64,000 nucleotides of DNA from Streptomyces mirabilis. Its GTDB lineage: Bacteria > Actinomycetota > Actinomycetes > Streptomycetales > Streptomycetaceae. The notes beneath the pieces are model-generated. The model ran no database searches. It was not told the origin of the DNA and saw only the letters and a list, made by a program, of their open reading frames with translations. Location of the stretch: positions 7,750,001 to 7,814,000 of the forward strand of contig NZ_CP074102.1 of the NCBI RefSeq assembly GCF_018310535.1, read 5' to 3'. The first letter of the stretch is position 1; each line of letters starts with the position of its first letter. This document shows positions 16,501 to 24,033 of this stretch, one piece after another. The translations under genes were made by a program, and so were the position numbers.

Positions 16501-16840
16501 CTTCATCGGCAAGCGCTCCTACGCCCGCGCCGACGCCGTCCGCCCCGACCGCAAGCACCTGGTCGGCCTGCTCCCGGAGGATCCGGGCGCCTTCCTCCCC
16601 GAAGGCACGCAGCTGGTTGCTGACAGCGTGCTGCCCGCCCCGCCCGTCCCGATGCTCGGCCACGTCACCTCCAGTTACCGCAGCGCGGCGCTCGGCCGGA
16701 CCTTCGCCCTCGCCCTGGTCAAGGGCGGCCGGGACCGCATCGGCGAGCGGCTCTACGCCGTCGCGCGCGACCGGCTGGTTCCGGTGACCGTCGCAAGCCC
16801 CGTCCTCTACGACCCCGAGGGAGCCCGCCGCGATGGCTGA
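13592..16840 (+). CDS. Sarcosine oxidase delta-alpha fusion (SoxD-SoxA)
   Basis: A 1082-aa frame joins two subunits normally encoded separately. Residues 1-90 are SoxD, a small zinc protein with ligands at about C6, C9, H59 and C63 (CPWCG, HAAGC). Residues 91-143 are a Gly/Pro/Ser-rich linker. Residues 144-1082 are SoxA: an N-terminal ferredoxin-like part (GDTLASALLANGV, IKLGRPRGI), an NAD-binding fold (LLVVGAGPAGLAAAAAAARSG), and a C-terminal GcvT-type folate domain (SFSGELAYEINV). I see no in-frame ATG, GTG or TTG near the SoxA border, so separate translation is unlikely without a frameshift. The linker DNA resembles a Streptomyces intergenic repeat. Confidence 0.85.
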   Translation: MLLIPCPWCGPRDEAEFHYGGQAHVPYPEDSAALTDEEWARYLFFRDNPKGPFAERWSHAAGCRRWFNAVRDTATNEILSVYRSGEPRPDSSTRPGLWAGVLQGGSGGHNPPTDPQSSTDPAGSGAAAPVSGRGGLGEETTPVATQPFRLPTGGRVHRGERLRFTFDGTQYEGFRGDTLASALLANGVIEAGTSIKLGRPRGIFSAGVEEPNAVIQIEAPFPEPMLPATTVELYDGLVASSLPGQGRLATEPDPARYDAVHAHCDLLVVGAGPAGLAAAAAAARSGARVILADDQPELGGSLLGSGELLDWAEEIGALLEAAPEVRVLRRTTVFGHYDDNHLLAVERRTSHLGAEAPEHVSRERVWRIRARRVVLATGAHERSLAFADNDRPGVMLAASARAYVNRHGVLPGRHAVVFTTNDSAYAAALDLAAAGVDVAAIVDTRPEPGEWARRARESGIEVLSGHAVVGTEGAPRLTAVTAAPYGESAGTREFAADLLLVSGGWNPVAHLFSQAGGKLRYDDTLGSFVPGTCRQAVEVAGSANGVLDLARALAQGAAAGARAIEAEGYASEAPRLPEVTAEPHSPAMQVFLVPGPAGAPRFVDLQRDVTVDDLTRATGAGLRSVEHTKRYTTAGTANDQGKTSGVLASGVVAELLGVDVSALGTTTFRPPYTPVSFATLAGRDRGALHDPIRTTALHDWHVMHGALFENVGQWKRPWYYPQDGEDMETAVLRECAAARDGVAFMDASTLGKIDVQGPDAAVFLDRLYTNMMSTLKVGMIRYGVMCHLDGMIFDDGTVIRLAQDRFLVTTTTGNAAAVLDWMEEWLQTEWPGLRVHCTSVTEQWATVALVGPRSREVLGTLAPALAVDNDSFPFMAWRDTTVAGVEARVCRISFSGELAYEINVSPWEALALWEALYEAGAPFGITPYGTETMHVLRAEKGYPIIGQDTDGTVTPHDLGMSWAVSKKKPDFIGKRSYARADAVRPDRKHLVGLLPEDPGAFLPEGTQLVADSVLPAPPVPMLGHVTSSYRSAALGRTFALALVKGGRDRIGERLYAVARDRLVPVTVASPVLYDPEGARRDG
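13862..14020 (+). repeat. Repeat-derived linker inside the soxD-soxA frame
   Basis: This part encodes no conserved SoxD or SoxA residues. It contains the palindrome GACCCCGCGGGGTC (13949-13962) and a stem CTGGGGC (13962-13968) with GCCCCAG (13973-13979), followed by a TTTCGGGAAGGGGCGGG-like run. From memory this is the layout of a common G/C-rich intergenic repeat of Streptomyces. It probably lay between the two genes or entered there, removing the stop. Confidence 0.6.
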
Positions 16841-17435
16841 CACCGCCCTTACCATCCCGCGCCGCAGTCCCCTGGCGCATGCCGCCGACCGCCTGGCCGC
16901 CGCGACGCGCACCTCCGGGGGCGCGGTCCGGCTGGCCGAACTCCCCTTCCTGGCCCAGGTCAACGTCCGGCTCGACGCCAAGGGAGCGGCAGCGGACGCC
17001 GTCGGGCTCGCGCTGGGCCTCCAGCTGCCCCTCGAACCCAACACCGTCGTACGCGCCGGCGAGCTGACCGCTGTGTGGCTAGGCCCCGACGAATGGCTGG
17101 TGGTGGGCCCGACCGGCGGTCAGCGGGACCTGGAGAGCCGGATCAGGGCGGCGAGCGGCGACGAGCCCGTGGCTGTCATCGACGTCTCCGCCCAGCGCAC
17201 CACCCTCCTCGTCACGGGTCCACGCGCCCGTGACCTGCTGGCACATGGCTGCCCCCTGGATCTGCACCCGCGTGTCTTCGGAGCCGGGTGCTGCGCCCAG
17301 ACCACCCTGGCCCGCACACAGATCGTGCTGGTCGCCAGGGACGAACCCAAGGCCGGATTCTGGGTACTGGTCCGTTCGTCCTTTGCCGGCTACCTGACGG
17401 ACTGGCTGCTGGACGCGGCGGCGGAATACGTCTGA
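16833..17435 (+). CDS. soxG: Sarcosine oxidase gamma subunit
   Basis: The 200-aa protein resembles SoxG: RSPLAHAADRL at the start, AELPFLAQVNVR, a core WLGPDEWLVVGP shared with GcvT-like folds, and ARTQIVLVARD near the end. Gamma is the structural fourth subunit of heterotetrameric sarcosine oxidase. The start overlaps the soxDA stop by 8 bp. It ends the operon; I found no clear terminator behind it. Confidence 0.9.
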   Translation: MADTALTIPRRSPLAHAADRLAAATRTSGGAVRLAELPFLAQVNVRLDAKGAAADAVGLALGLQLPLEPNTVVRAGELTAVWLGPDEWLVVGPTGGQRDLESRIRAASGDEPVAVIDVSAQRTTLLVTGPRARDLLAHGCPLDLHPRVFGAGCCAQTTLARTQIVLVARDEPKAGFWVLVRSSFAGYLTDWLLDAAAEYV

Positions 17436-18225
17436 ACGAGCTCAACAGGGTGTGATATCCACAGGAGGTGGGAGGCGTCCGCGACCGACAGGCCGATGCT
17501 GTCAGGATCCGTCGCTGTGCCCGCTGCGGCGCCTCTGTGCACCCGACCTCTGCGGAGACGCTCCGCCCGCGCCCGCGCATCGGTGCCGCACGATCCCGCT
17601 CCCTGGTTCGCCCTCTTGCGTGCAGGAAGCGCGCCTGAAACCGGCAGGGGACTCCGGGCTGTGCCCCGCTAGGGAGACCGAAAGGCGTGCGGTGACCGGG
17701 GGCGGCGAAAGACGCCACTGGAGGGTTGGTTGGTTCAGGCTCATCCCCGGTTTCGGGGCCATGCGAAGGCATGGTGTCACCCCGGGCAGGATGGTTGTTG
17801 CGAGGGGTTCAATAGCGAACCAGTAACTGCTTAGTAGCTGTTGACCTGCAAAATTAAGAGCGATCTAGGGTCCGGCGACGCAGTAGGGGCCAACGAGGGA
17901 CTGATGAGAGTCCGGCCGGGTCGGCAAGGGCGTGCCTCGCGAAGGTGATGTCGAGGCGGCGACGGCGTAATCCATCCAGGCTCGCAGCAACGTCATCAAA
18001 GCCGGGATTCTGCTCGCTGTGTGGATCTTTGCAGTGACCAGCGTGCGCGGCCTCGACCGGCAGCGGGTCGAGCGACGAACCGCCACGGCCGGGCTTGAAG
18101 GAGACGCCGGCTGAGGTATGAGCGTGGTAACTCTGACCACCGAGTGCGGCCAAAGGGCGTTGGACTGTGCCGAACGGCTCGGTGCGGCAGACCAGACCAG
18201 GTCGACCCGACCGTCCGGCGGGGAT
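17436..18225. other. Non-coding, partly structured region
   Basis: No frame in this 790-bp stretch has convincing coding character: all six frames have poor third-position G/C bias and no family motifs. A block of four hairpins occupies 17701-17821. An AT-richer segment (about 17815-17870) and possible remnants of mobile DNA follow. Confidence 0.55.
17701..17821. other. Run of four short hairpins
   Basis: The stems are GGCG (17701-17704) with CGCC (17713-17716), CCCCG (17745-17749) with CGGGG (17754-17758), CCATGC (17759-17764) with GCATGG (17769-17774) over a GAAG loop, and GGTTC (17806-17810) with GAACC (17817-17821). This density of perfect small stems outside a gene suggests a structured RNA or the end of a mobile element. 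I could match no known RNA family. Confidence 0.4.
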
Positions 18226-18324
18226 GCGGATTTGCACTCCCTGAAAGGGCGGGCAGCCAAGGCCACGCGGCCGGTGCCGATCCCTCCTGTGCTCGTCCGC
18301 ATGTTGCGCGAGCGCGTGAGCCTG
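18226..18324 (+). pseudogene. Tyrosine integrase remnant
   Basis: One frame reads ADLHSLKGRAAKATRPVP then IPPVLVRMLRERVSL. It closely resembles the segment before the catalytic HxxR box of actinomycete tyrosine integrases (LKxRAxKxxRxVPIPPVLVxLLR). Neither the N-terminal part nor the R-H-R-Y active-site region follows, so this is a scar of an integrative element. It abuts the decayed glycosidase gene. Confidence 0.6.
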
Positions 18325-18326
18325 TT

Positions 18327-18401
18327 CTTACGCTCGACGAGCACGCCCTTGAGCTGGCGAAGCGCCTTTACGACCTGCGGCAGGCCGGCATCCCGTTCTG
18401 G
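18327..18401 (+). other. Short coding-like fragment of unknown origin
   Basis: Another frame reads LDEHALELAKRLYDLRQAG, which has a protein-like helical pattern, between the integrase scar and the glycosidase scar. It may belong to a recombinase or transposase, but 25 residues are too few to tell. Confidence 0.25.
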
Positions 18402-18404
18402 CCG

Positions 18405-19386
18405 GCCTCCGCCGAAGAGCGCACGGGACTGCTTCTTCTTCGCGTCGAGCGTGGCCACGCCCTGGAGGGTGTACTGCTGGTTGGGGTGCGGGGCGGTCAC
18501 CTGTACGGTGCGGCCGGACATCTGGCCGTAGGCGTCGAACAGCCACCACTGGCCGTTCGACGGCCGAGTCGTTGACGTTGATCGGCAGTGGGCCGATCCC
18601 CACCTCCTGCTCCCACTGCCGGTACTTGGCCACGCTCGTGCGGACCGCGGCGGGGCTGGACAGCTCGTGCCAGGTCATCACGTCCGGGACGACGTCGTTG
18701 GCCTCGGCGTACTGCAGGAAGCCCTTGACCTGGTCGAAGAGGAGAGAGGTGTTCGGGCCCGCGATCCGGGCGTCCGGGTCCTGGTCCTTGATGAGGTGGT
18801 AGACCTCTTTCCAGGCCGCGAAGAAGTACTGCGGGTCGTCGAGCCAGGAGACGTTGTTGTAGCTCCACGTGCCCGAGCCGAACATGTTCCCCTCGGGCTC
18901 GTTGAAGGGGACGTAGACGACGTGGTCCTTATAGCCGCCCATCGTCTTGACCTGGGCGACCTGCTTCTTGATCTTCTCCTTGAAGTCCGCGAGCCGCTCG
19001 GGGCCACTGTCGCCCGGCCACTGGTACGAAAATCCGCGGTAGATGTCGGTCATGTAGATGTAGACGTCCTTGCCACCCGAGTCCACGAACGGCGGCAGGA
19101 CCTCCAGCGCGTCCGCCCCCGGGTGCTGGGGGCCGTCGTGCGCCTTGGTGGACAGGGTGCGCAGGTGCATGCCCTCGATGAGGTTGCGGCTCGGTGCCCC
19201 GTCACCGTAGATCCCGTACAGCGAGCCGGCGGCGCCGCCGTGGAAGGCGCCGGTGTCGGCGGCCAGATCGATGACGAGCCGTTCCGGGTCCGCGGCGTGA
19301 GCGGTGCCTGCGGAAGGGGCGGCGAGCAGGGTGGCGAGGACCGCCGCCACCGTGGCACCGGCTCCCGTCGTTCTCTTTCGTCGCAC
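18405..19386 (-). pseudogene. Secreted glycoside hydrolase, decayed
   Basis: From GTG 19386 (GGAG at 6 bp) the product has a signal peptide with an AHA-A type cleavage site. A clan GH-A-like catalytic domain follows, with VVYVPFNEPEGNMFG carrying the acid/base glutamate. At PLPINVND (about 18565) the frame fails. The second-nucleophile region is missing, and the sequence resumes in another frame as NGQWWLFDAYGQMSG, TAPHPNQQYTLQGVATLDAKKKQ and ALFGGG, ending at 18405. An internal deletion plus frameshift, and a truncated 3' end, leave no working enzyme. It is divergent from the LacI-type regulator, with a perfect operator at its promoter. Confidence 0.8.
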
Positions 19387-19432
19387 TGAGGTCTCCGTGA
19401 TTCCCTGCGGGTTCGGACGTTGGACGAAGAGG

Positions 19433-19448
19433 GTCGAACCGGTTCGAC
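19433..19448. promoter_or_regulatory. LacI-type operator 1
   Basis: GTCGAACCGGTTCGAC is a perfect 16-bp palindrome with the CG centre typical of LacI-family sites. It is 47 bp upstream of the decayed glycosidase start. Confidence 0.8.
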
Positions 19449-19552
19449 GGAACCTAGCAGCGCGGAAATCCACCAGCAATACCTCCGACACAGGGAGTGG
19501 CATCAGCTCCTCCCGGATTCCAGGGCTATTACGAGAAGTGTCATGAGAGGTA

Positions 19553-19581
19553 TTGACAGTGGCTGGGGTTGTTCCTACCTT
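19553..19581 (+). promoter_or_regulatory. Sigma-70-type promoter of the regulator gene
   Basis: TTGACA (19553-19558) and TACCTT (19576-19581) are separated by 17 bp. Operators 2 and 3 lie just downstream, where bound repressor would block initiation or elongation, so autoregulation is likely. Confidence 0.6.
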
Positions 19582-19590
19582 CACTTCACG

Positions 19591-19602
19591 CGAACCGGTT
19601 CG
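19591..19602. promoter_or_regulatory. LacI-type operator 2
   Basis: CGAACCGGTTCG repeats the core of operator 1. A further half-site, CTGGTTC, follows at about 19608. Confidence 0.75.
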
Positions 19603-19628
19603 ACAACTGGTTCAGAGTCTCGGCGTCA

Positions 19629-19642
19629 TCGAACCGGTTCGA
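19629..19642. promoter_or_regulatory. LacI-type operator 3
   Basis: TCGAACCGGTTCGA is a perfect palindrome 17 bp upstream of the regulator start codon and 38 bp from operator 2. Confidence 0.78.
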
Positions 19643-19659
19643 CCTTCCAAGGAGTGCCC

Positions 19660-20691
19660 GTGAACATCGGTGAGATCGCCCGCCGGGCCGGTGTCTCGCG
19701 GAGCACCGTGTCCTACGCGCTGAGCGGCAAGCGCCCCGTGTCGGAGGACACCCGGCGGAAGATCCAGCGCGTCATCGACGAGCTGGGTTACCGCCCCAAC
19801 GCCAGTGCGCGCGCCCTGGCCAACGGCCGGACCAACACGATCGGCCTGGTCTTTCCGCCGGCCGGCAACCACTACACCGGGATGCAACTCGACTTCATCG
19901 GCAGTGTGGTGGAGGCGGCCGCGGCCCAGGACTACGACGTGCTGCTGTCACCCAGCGGCGTCGACAGCGACCGCTCGTTCCAGCGGCTGCTGGGGGAGCG
20001 GCGGGTCGACGGCGCGATCCTGATGGAGATCAGACTGGAGGACGACCGGGTCGATCACCTGGCCGCCCTCGGCTTCCCCTCCGTCGCCATCGGCCGGACC
20101 GCGCATCCCGAAGGCACCTGGTGGGTCGGCCTGGACCACACCGCGCTGGCGGCGGCGTGCGTCCATCACCTCGCGGACCTCGGCCACCGCAGGGTCGCCT
20201 TCGTCAACCGTCCCGAGCAGTTGCTGCGCGCCGGATACGAGTCGGCCCACCGCGGCCTCGACGGTTTCACCAAGGCCGCGGCCGAACGCGGGCTGACCGT
20301 CCGGACGTACTGCTGCGGGGACGACGCGGCATCCGGCCAGGCTTGCCTCGAACAGATCCTGCAGGACGACCCGGCCACCACGGCCCTGGTCACCCTCAAC
20401 GAGGCCGCGCTCGGCGGCCTGTACCGCGGGCTGTCCCAGGCCGGCCGTCATGTACCGCGCGACTTCTCCGTCACCGGAGTCGTCGCAGGCCGGTGGGCGG
20501 AGACGGTGACCCCGCAGCTCACCGCGGCGGACGTACCGGCAGAGGAGATGGGCCGACACGCCGTCGACCTCCTCGTCGAGCGGCTCGACCACCCCGACGC
20601 GCCGCCCCGGCACCACCTGCTCGCGCCCCCCATCTCGCTGCGCGCCAGCACAGGGCCCGCCACCGGCAGGCCGTCCACCGAGGCCCCCTGA
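19660..20691 (+). CDS. LacI-family transcriptional repressor
   Basis: The 343-aa protein has the LacI helix-turn-helix and hinge at its N-terminus (NIGEIARRAGVSRSTVSYALSGKRPVSEDTRRKI, YRPNASARALANGRTNTIGL). A periplasmic-binding-protein-like sensor domain follows (HHLADLGHRRVAFVNRPEQL). GTG 19660 has AAGGAG at 6 bp and is the only start that keeps the HTH at the N-terminus. It probably senses the sugar taken up by the downstream ABC system and represses it, itself and the decayed divergent gene through the CGAACCGGTTCG sites. Confidence 0.93.
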   Translation: MNIGEIARRAGVSRSTVSYALSGKRPVSEDTRRKIQRVIDELGYRPNASARALANGRTNTIGLVFPPAGNHYTGMQLDFIGSVVEAAAAQDYDVLLSPSGVDSDRSFQRLLGERRVDGAILMEIRLEDDRVDHLAALGFPSVAIGRTAHPEGTWWVGLDHTALAAACVHHLADLGHRRVAFVNRPEQLLRAGYESAHRGLDGFTKAAAERGLTVRTYCCGDDAASGQACLEQILQDDPATTALVTLNEAALGGLYRGLSQAGRHVPRDFSVTGVVAGRWAETVTPQLTAADVPAEEMGRHAVDLLVERLDHPDAPPRHHLLAPPISLRASTGPATGRPSTEAP

Positions 20692-20853
20692 CCTCGGGCC
20701 CCGGCACCACCCTCTGACCACGGATCACGGGCATCCCCGTCCCCCCTCACCGCACGGCTCGCCCGCACCACTCGCCGTGGCTGTTCGGCATGCTCCCTTC
20801 CCCCCCTCGTCACCCTCCCTCGGCACACCCGTGCCAAAAACGAAGGACGCGCA

Positions 20854-22101
20854 ATGCACAGCTCCCTCAGACGGCTCCGCCTCACCGCCGCGACCGTGAC
20901 CGCCCTCGCCGTCGCCGGCACCGCCACCGCCTGTTCCTCCGGTGCGGGCAGCACCGGTACCAAGGCCGCGGACAGCGGCACCTACACCATCTGGGACCCG
21001 TACCCGCAGTTCGACAAGAGCTCCGCGTGGGCGAAGCTGCTCGATGCCTGCGGCACCAAGGCCGGGGTGAAGATCAAGCGGACCGCGTTCGACACCAGCG
21101 ACCTGGCGAACAAGGCGCTGCTGGCCGCCCAGCAGGACAACTCCGCAGACGTCCTCATCGTCGACAACCCAGTGGTGTCGACCTTGGCCGAGGCCGGAGT
21201 CCTCACCACGACCGAGGACAACAAGCTGGACACCTCGAAGGCGGACACCAACCTCCTCGCGGCCGGACAGTCGGGCGGCAAGACGTACGGCACGCCGATC
21301 GGTGCCAACACCCTCGCCCTCTACTACAACAAGAAGGTGCTGAAGCAGGCCGGGGTGGACATAGCCTCGGTCAAGGACTGGAAGTCGCTGACGGCGGCGC
21401 TCGCGAAGGTCAAGAAGGCGGGCAAGAAGGGCATCACGTTCTCCGCGATCGGCACGGAGGAGGGCACCTTCCAGTTCCTGCCCTGGTACTGGGGATCGGG
21501 GGCCCAACTGACCGTGCTCGACTCCGGGCAGGCCGTTTCCGCGCTGTCGCTGTGGAAGGACTGGCTGAAGAACGGCTACGCCCCCAACTCGGTCCTCAAC
21601 AACACGCAGACGACCAGCTGGCAGGAGTTCGCGACCGGCGACTACGCGTTCAGCGAGAACGGCACCTGGCAGCTCGCCAACGCCAAGAAGGCCGGCTTCG
21701 ACTACGGGGTCATCCCCGTCCCCGCCGCCGACGGCGGTAACGCGGCCGCCCCGACCGGCGGCGAGTTCGTCACCGTCCCGGTCCAGGGCAAGACCGACCG
21801 CTATGCCACATCCCAGAAGATCGTGACCTGCCTGACCAGCACCGACAACCTCCTCACCACCGACACCACGCTGTCCTACGTGGCACCCACCACCGAGGTC
21901 CAGGACAAGCAGGTCGCGGCGAACGCCGAGCTGAAGCCCTGGGTCGACGCGGTCAAGGCGGCCAAGGGACGCGCCAGCGACGACCTGGGCACCAAGTACC
22001 CGAAGATCTCGGAACAGTTGTGGAAGGCGGTCCAGTCGGCCCTCAGTGGTTCGCAGTCGCCGAAGGACGCGCTGGCCGCAGCGCAGTCCGCCGTCAAGTA
22101 G
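20854..22101 (+). CDS. Sugar ABC transporter substrate-binding lipoprotein
   Basis: The 415-aa precursor has a lipoprotein signal with a TACSS lipobox (Cys at about 27). The mature part is a family-1 extracellular solute-binding protein (TYTIWDPYPQFD; YGTPIGANTLALYYNKKVLKQAG; FSENGTWQLANAKKAGFDYGVIPVP). It captures an oligosaccharide or monosaccharide outside the membrane for the two permeases encoded next. No ATPase gene accompanies them, as is common where a shared MsiK-type ATPase is used. The ligand is unknown. Confidence 0.92.
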   Translation: MHSSLRRLRLTAATVTALAVAGTATACSSGAGSTGTKAADSGTYTIWDPYPQFDKSSAWAKLLDACGTKAGVKIKRTAFDTSDLANKALLAAQQDNSADVLIVDNPVVSTLAEAGVLTTTEDNKLDTSKADTNLLAAGQSGGKTYGTPIGANTLALYYNKKVLKQAGVDIASVKDWKSLTAALAKVKKAGKKGITFSAIGTEEGTFQFLPWYWGSGAQLTVLDSGQAVSALSLWKDWLKNGYAPNSVLNNTQTTSWQEFATGDYAFSENGTWQLANAKKAGFDYGVIPVPAADGGNAAAPTGGEFVTVPVQGKTDRYATSQKIVTCLTSTDNLLTTDTTLSYVAPTTEVQDKQVAANAELKPWVDAVKAAKGRASDDLGTKYPKISEQLWKAVQSALSGSQSPKDALAAAQSAVK

Positions 22102-22121
22102 CCGGGAACCAGAGCCCGTTG

Positions 22122-23093
22122 ATGAGCCACACGACGAAAGTGCCGCACCGGCGGCCCGTGCGTCACGCCAGTGGTGCGGCCCCCACCGCACCACCCCGGG
22201 CACGGCGTCGCCCCACCTCCCAGCAGTGGGCCGCCTGGGGATTCCTCGCCCCGGTGACCCTCTACCTCGTCCTCTTCTACGCCTATCCCCTCTACCGCAA
22301 CATCGACCTGAGCCTGCGCAACTACACGGTCCGGTCCTTCGTCCAGGGCGACGCACCGTTCACGGGCCTGGCGAACTACCGCACCGTCCTCGACGACCCG
22401 ACCTTCGCCCCGGCCCTGCTCCACACCGTGGTCTTCACCTCCGTATGCCTGGTCTTCCAGTACGCCATCGGCCTGGCCCTCGCGGTCTTCTTCAACCAGC
22501 GGTTCCGGCTCTCCGCAACCCTGCGGGCCCTCTTCCTGGTGCCCTGGCTGCTTCCGCTGATCGTCTCGGCGTCCACCTGGTCGTGGATGCTCAACAGCGA
22601 CTCCGGTGTCGTCAACGCAGCCCTGCACGCCGTCGGCATCGGGCCGGTGAACTGGCTGACCGCACCGGGCTGGTCACTGGCCTCGGTGATCATCGCGAAC
22701 ATCTGGATCGGCGTCCCGTTCAACCTGGTGGTCCTCCACAGCGGCCTGCAGTCCATCCCCGCGAGCCTCTACGAGGCCGCAGCCCTCGACGGGGCGAACG
22801 CCTGGCAACGGTTCTGGCGGATCACCTTCCCGCTGCTGCGACCGGTGTCCGCGATCACCCTGCTGCTGGGCCTGGTCTACACGCTCAAGGTCTTCGACAT
22901 CATCTGGATCATGACCAAGGGCGGCCCCGCCGATTCGTCCACCACCTTCGCCACCTGGTCCTACCAGCTCGGCTTCGGCAACCTGCTGCCCGCCTTCGGC
23001 CCCGGAGCGGCCGTCGGCAACCTGCTCGTGGTCGCCGCCCTGGTGTTCGGACTGGTTTACGTCAGGGTCCAGCGGAAGCAGGGGTTGTCATGA
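22122..23093 (+). CDS. Sugar ABC transporter permease (first subunit)
   Basis: The 323-aa MalF-like protein has a basic N-terminus and six predicted transmembrane segments starting at WAAWGFLAPVTLYLVLFYAYPL. The EAA loop is SIPASLYEAAALDGANAWQRFWRITFPLL, for docking the ATPase. ATG 22122 was chosen over the longer open frame because it gives the usual N-terminus. The stop overlaps the next start. Confidence 0.92.
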   Translation: MSHTTKVPHRRPVRHASGAAPTAPPRARRRPTSQQWAAWGFLAPVTLYLVLFYAYPLYRNIDLSLRNYTVRSFVQGDAPFTGLANYRTVLDDPTFAPALLHTVVFTSVCLVFQYAIGLALAVFFNQRFRLSATLRALFLVPWLLPLIVSASTWSWMLNSDSGVVNAALHAVGIGPVNWLTAPGWSLASVIIANIWIGVPFNLVVLHSGLQSIPASLYEAAALDGANAWQRFWRITFPLLRPVSAITLLLGLVYTLKVFDIIWIMTKGGPADSSTTFATWSYQLGFGNLLPAFGPGAAVGNLLVVAALVFGLVYVRVQRKQGLS

Positions 23094-23932
23094 CGAGAAC
23101 AGCAACCGTGTCGGGCCCGCGTCGCCGCACATGGTGGCAGACGGCCATCGGCGTGCTGGTCACCGCGGTGATGCTCTTCCCGGTCTACTGGATGCTCAAC
23201 GTGTCCTTCACCCGCGACCAGGACATGCGCAAGAGCCCGCCGGACCTGATCCCCCTGCACGGGACCCTGGAGGGGTACCGCGCCGTCCTGGACCAGCAGT
23301 TGCCCTACCTCGGCACCAGCCTCGTCATCGGTCTGGGCACCGTGGTCCTCACCGTGGCACTGGCCGCGCCCGCAGGCTACGCACTCGCCAAGCTCCGCCC
23401 GCGTGGCGGCGGCGTGCTCAACTTCCTCTTCCTGGTCGCCCAGATGATCCCCGGCATCATCATGGCGATGGGCTTCTACGCCATCTACCTCAGCCTCGGT
23501 CTGCTCCAGTCGGTGCCCGGCCTGATCGTCGCGGACTCCACGCTGGCCGTGCCGTTCGCCGTGCTGATCTTCACCGCGTTCATGTCCGGCATCCCCGGCG
23601 AACTGCTCCAGGCCGCGAAGACGGACGGAGCCGGGCCCGTGCGCACCTTCCGGTCGATCGTGCTGCCCATGAGCCGCAACGCCGTCGTCACGGTGTCGCT
23701 GTTCGCGTTCCTGTGGTCCTGGTCCGACTTCGTCTTCGCCAGCACCCTCGCGAACGGCGGCGCCCACGAGCCGATCACCCTCGGCATCTACCACTACATC
23801 GGCAACAACAACCAACAGTGGAACGCCATCATGGCCACCGCCGTCGTGGCCTCACTGCCGGCCACGGTCATCCTCGTCCTCGCCCAGCGCTACGTCGCCG
23901 CCGGCGTGACCGCCGGCGCCGTCAAGGACTGA
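23090..23932 (+). CDS. Sugar ABC transporter permease (second subunit)
   Basis: The 280-aa MalG-like protein has six predicted transmembrane segments, the first being AIGVLVTAVMLFPVYWMLNVSF. Its EAA loop is GIPGELLQAAKTDGAGPVRTFRSIVLPM. It is coupled to the first permease by an ATGA overlap and forms the heterodimeric channel with it. Confidence 0.92.
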   Translation: MTRTATVSGPRRRTWWQTAIGVLVTAVMLFPVYWMLNVSFTRDQDMRKSPPDLIPLHGTLEGYRAVLDQQLPYLGTSLVIGLGTVVLTVALAAPAGYALAKLRPRGGGVLNFLFLVAQMIPGIIMAMGFYAIYLSLGLLQSVPGLIVADSTLAVPFAVLIFTAFMSGIPGELLQAAKTDGAGPVRTFRSIVLPMSRNAVVTVSLFAFLWSWSDFVFASTLANGGAHEPITLGIYHYIGNNNQQWNAIMATAVVASLPATVILVLAQRYVAAGVTAGAVKD

Positions 23933-24033
23933 CACCTCCACTGAGTCACGTCTCCCAGCCGTCTGTCGGTCGGCCGGTCGATCACCCCTGCTCACGTGCC
24001 GACCACTCCTGCTCCAGAAACGAGTCACGCTTC

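Noticed and set aside
17640..17730. Possible cobalamin riboswitch (GCCACTG box after a GGTGA word)
   Set aside because: The remaining conserved core elements and a downstream target gene are missing.
17800..17825. Possible tRNA T-arm (GGTTCAATA)
   Set aside because: No acceptor, D or anticodon arms could be built around it.
18300..18310. CATGTTGCGCG resembling the betaine operator half-site
   Set aside because: It lies inside the integrase remnant, has no partner at 19 bp and no promoter context.
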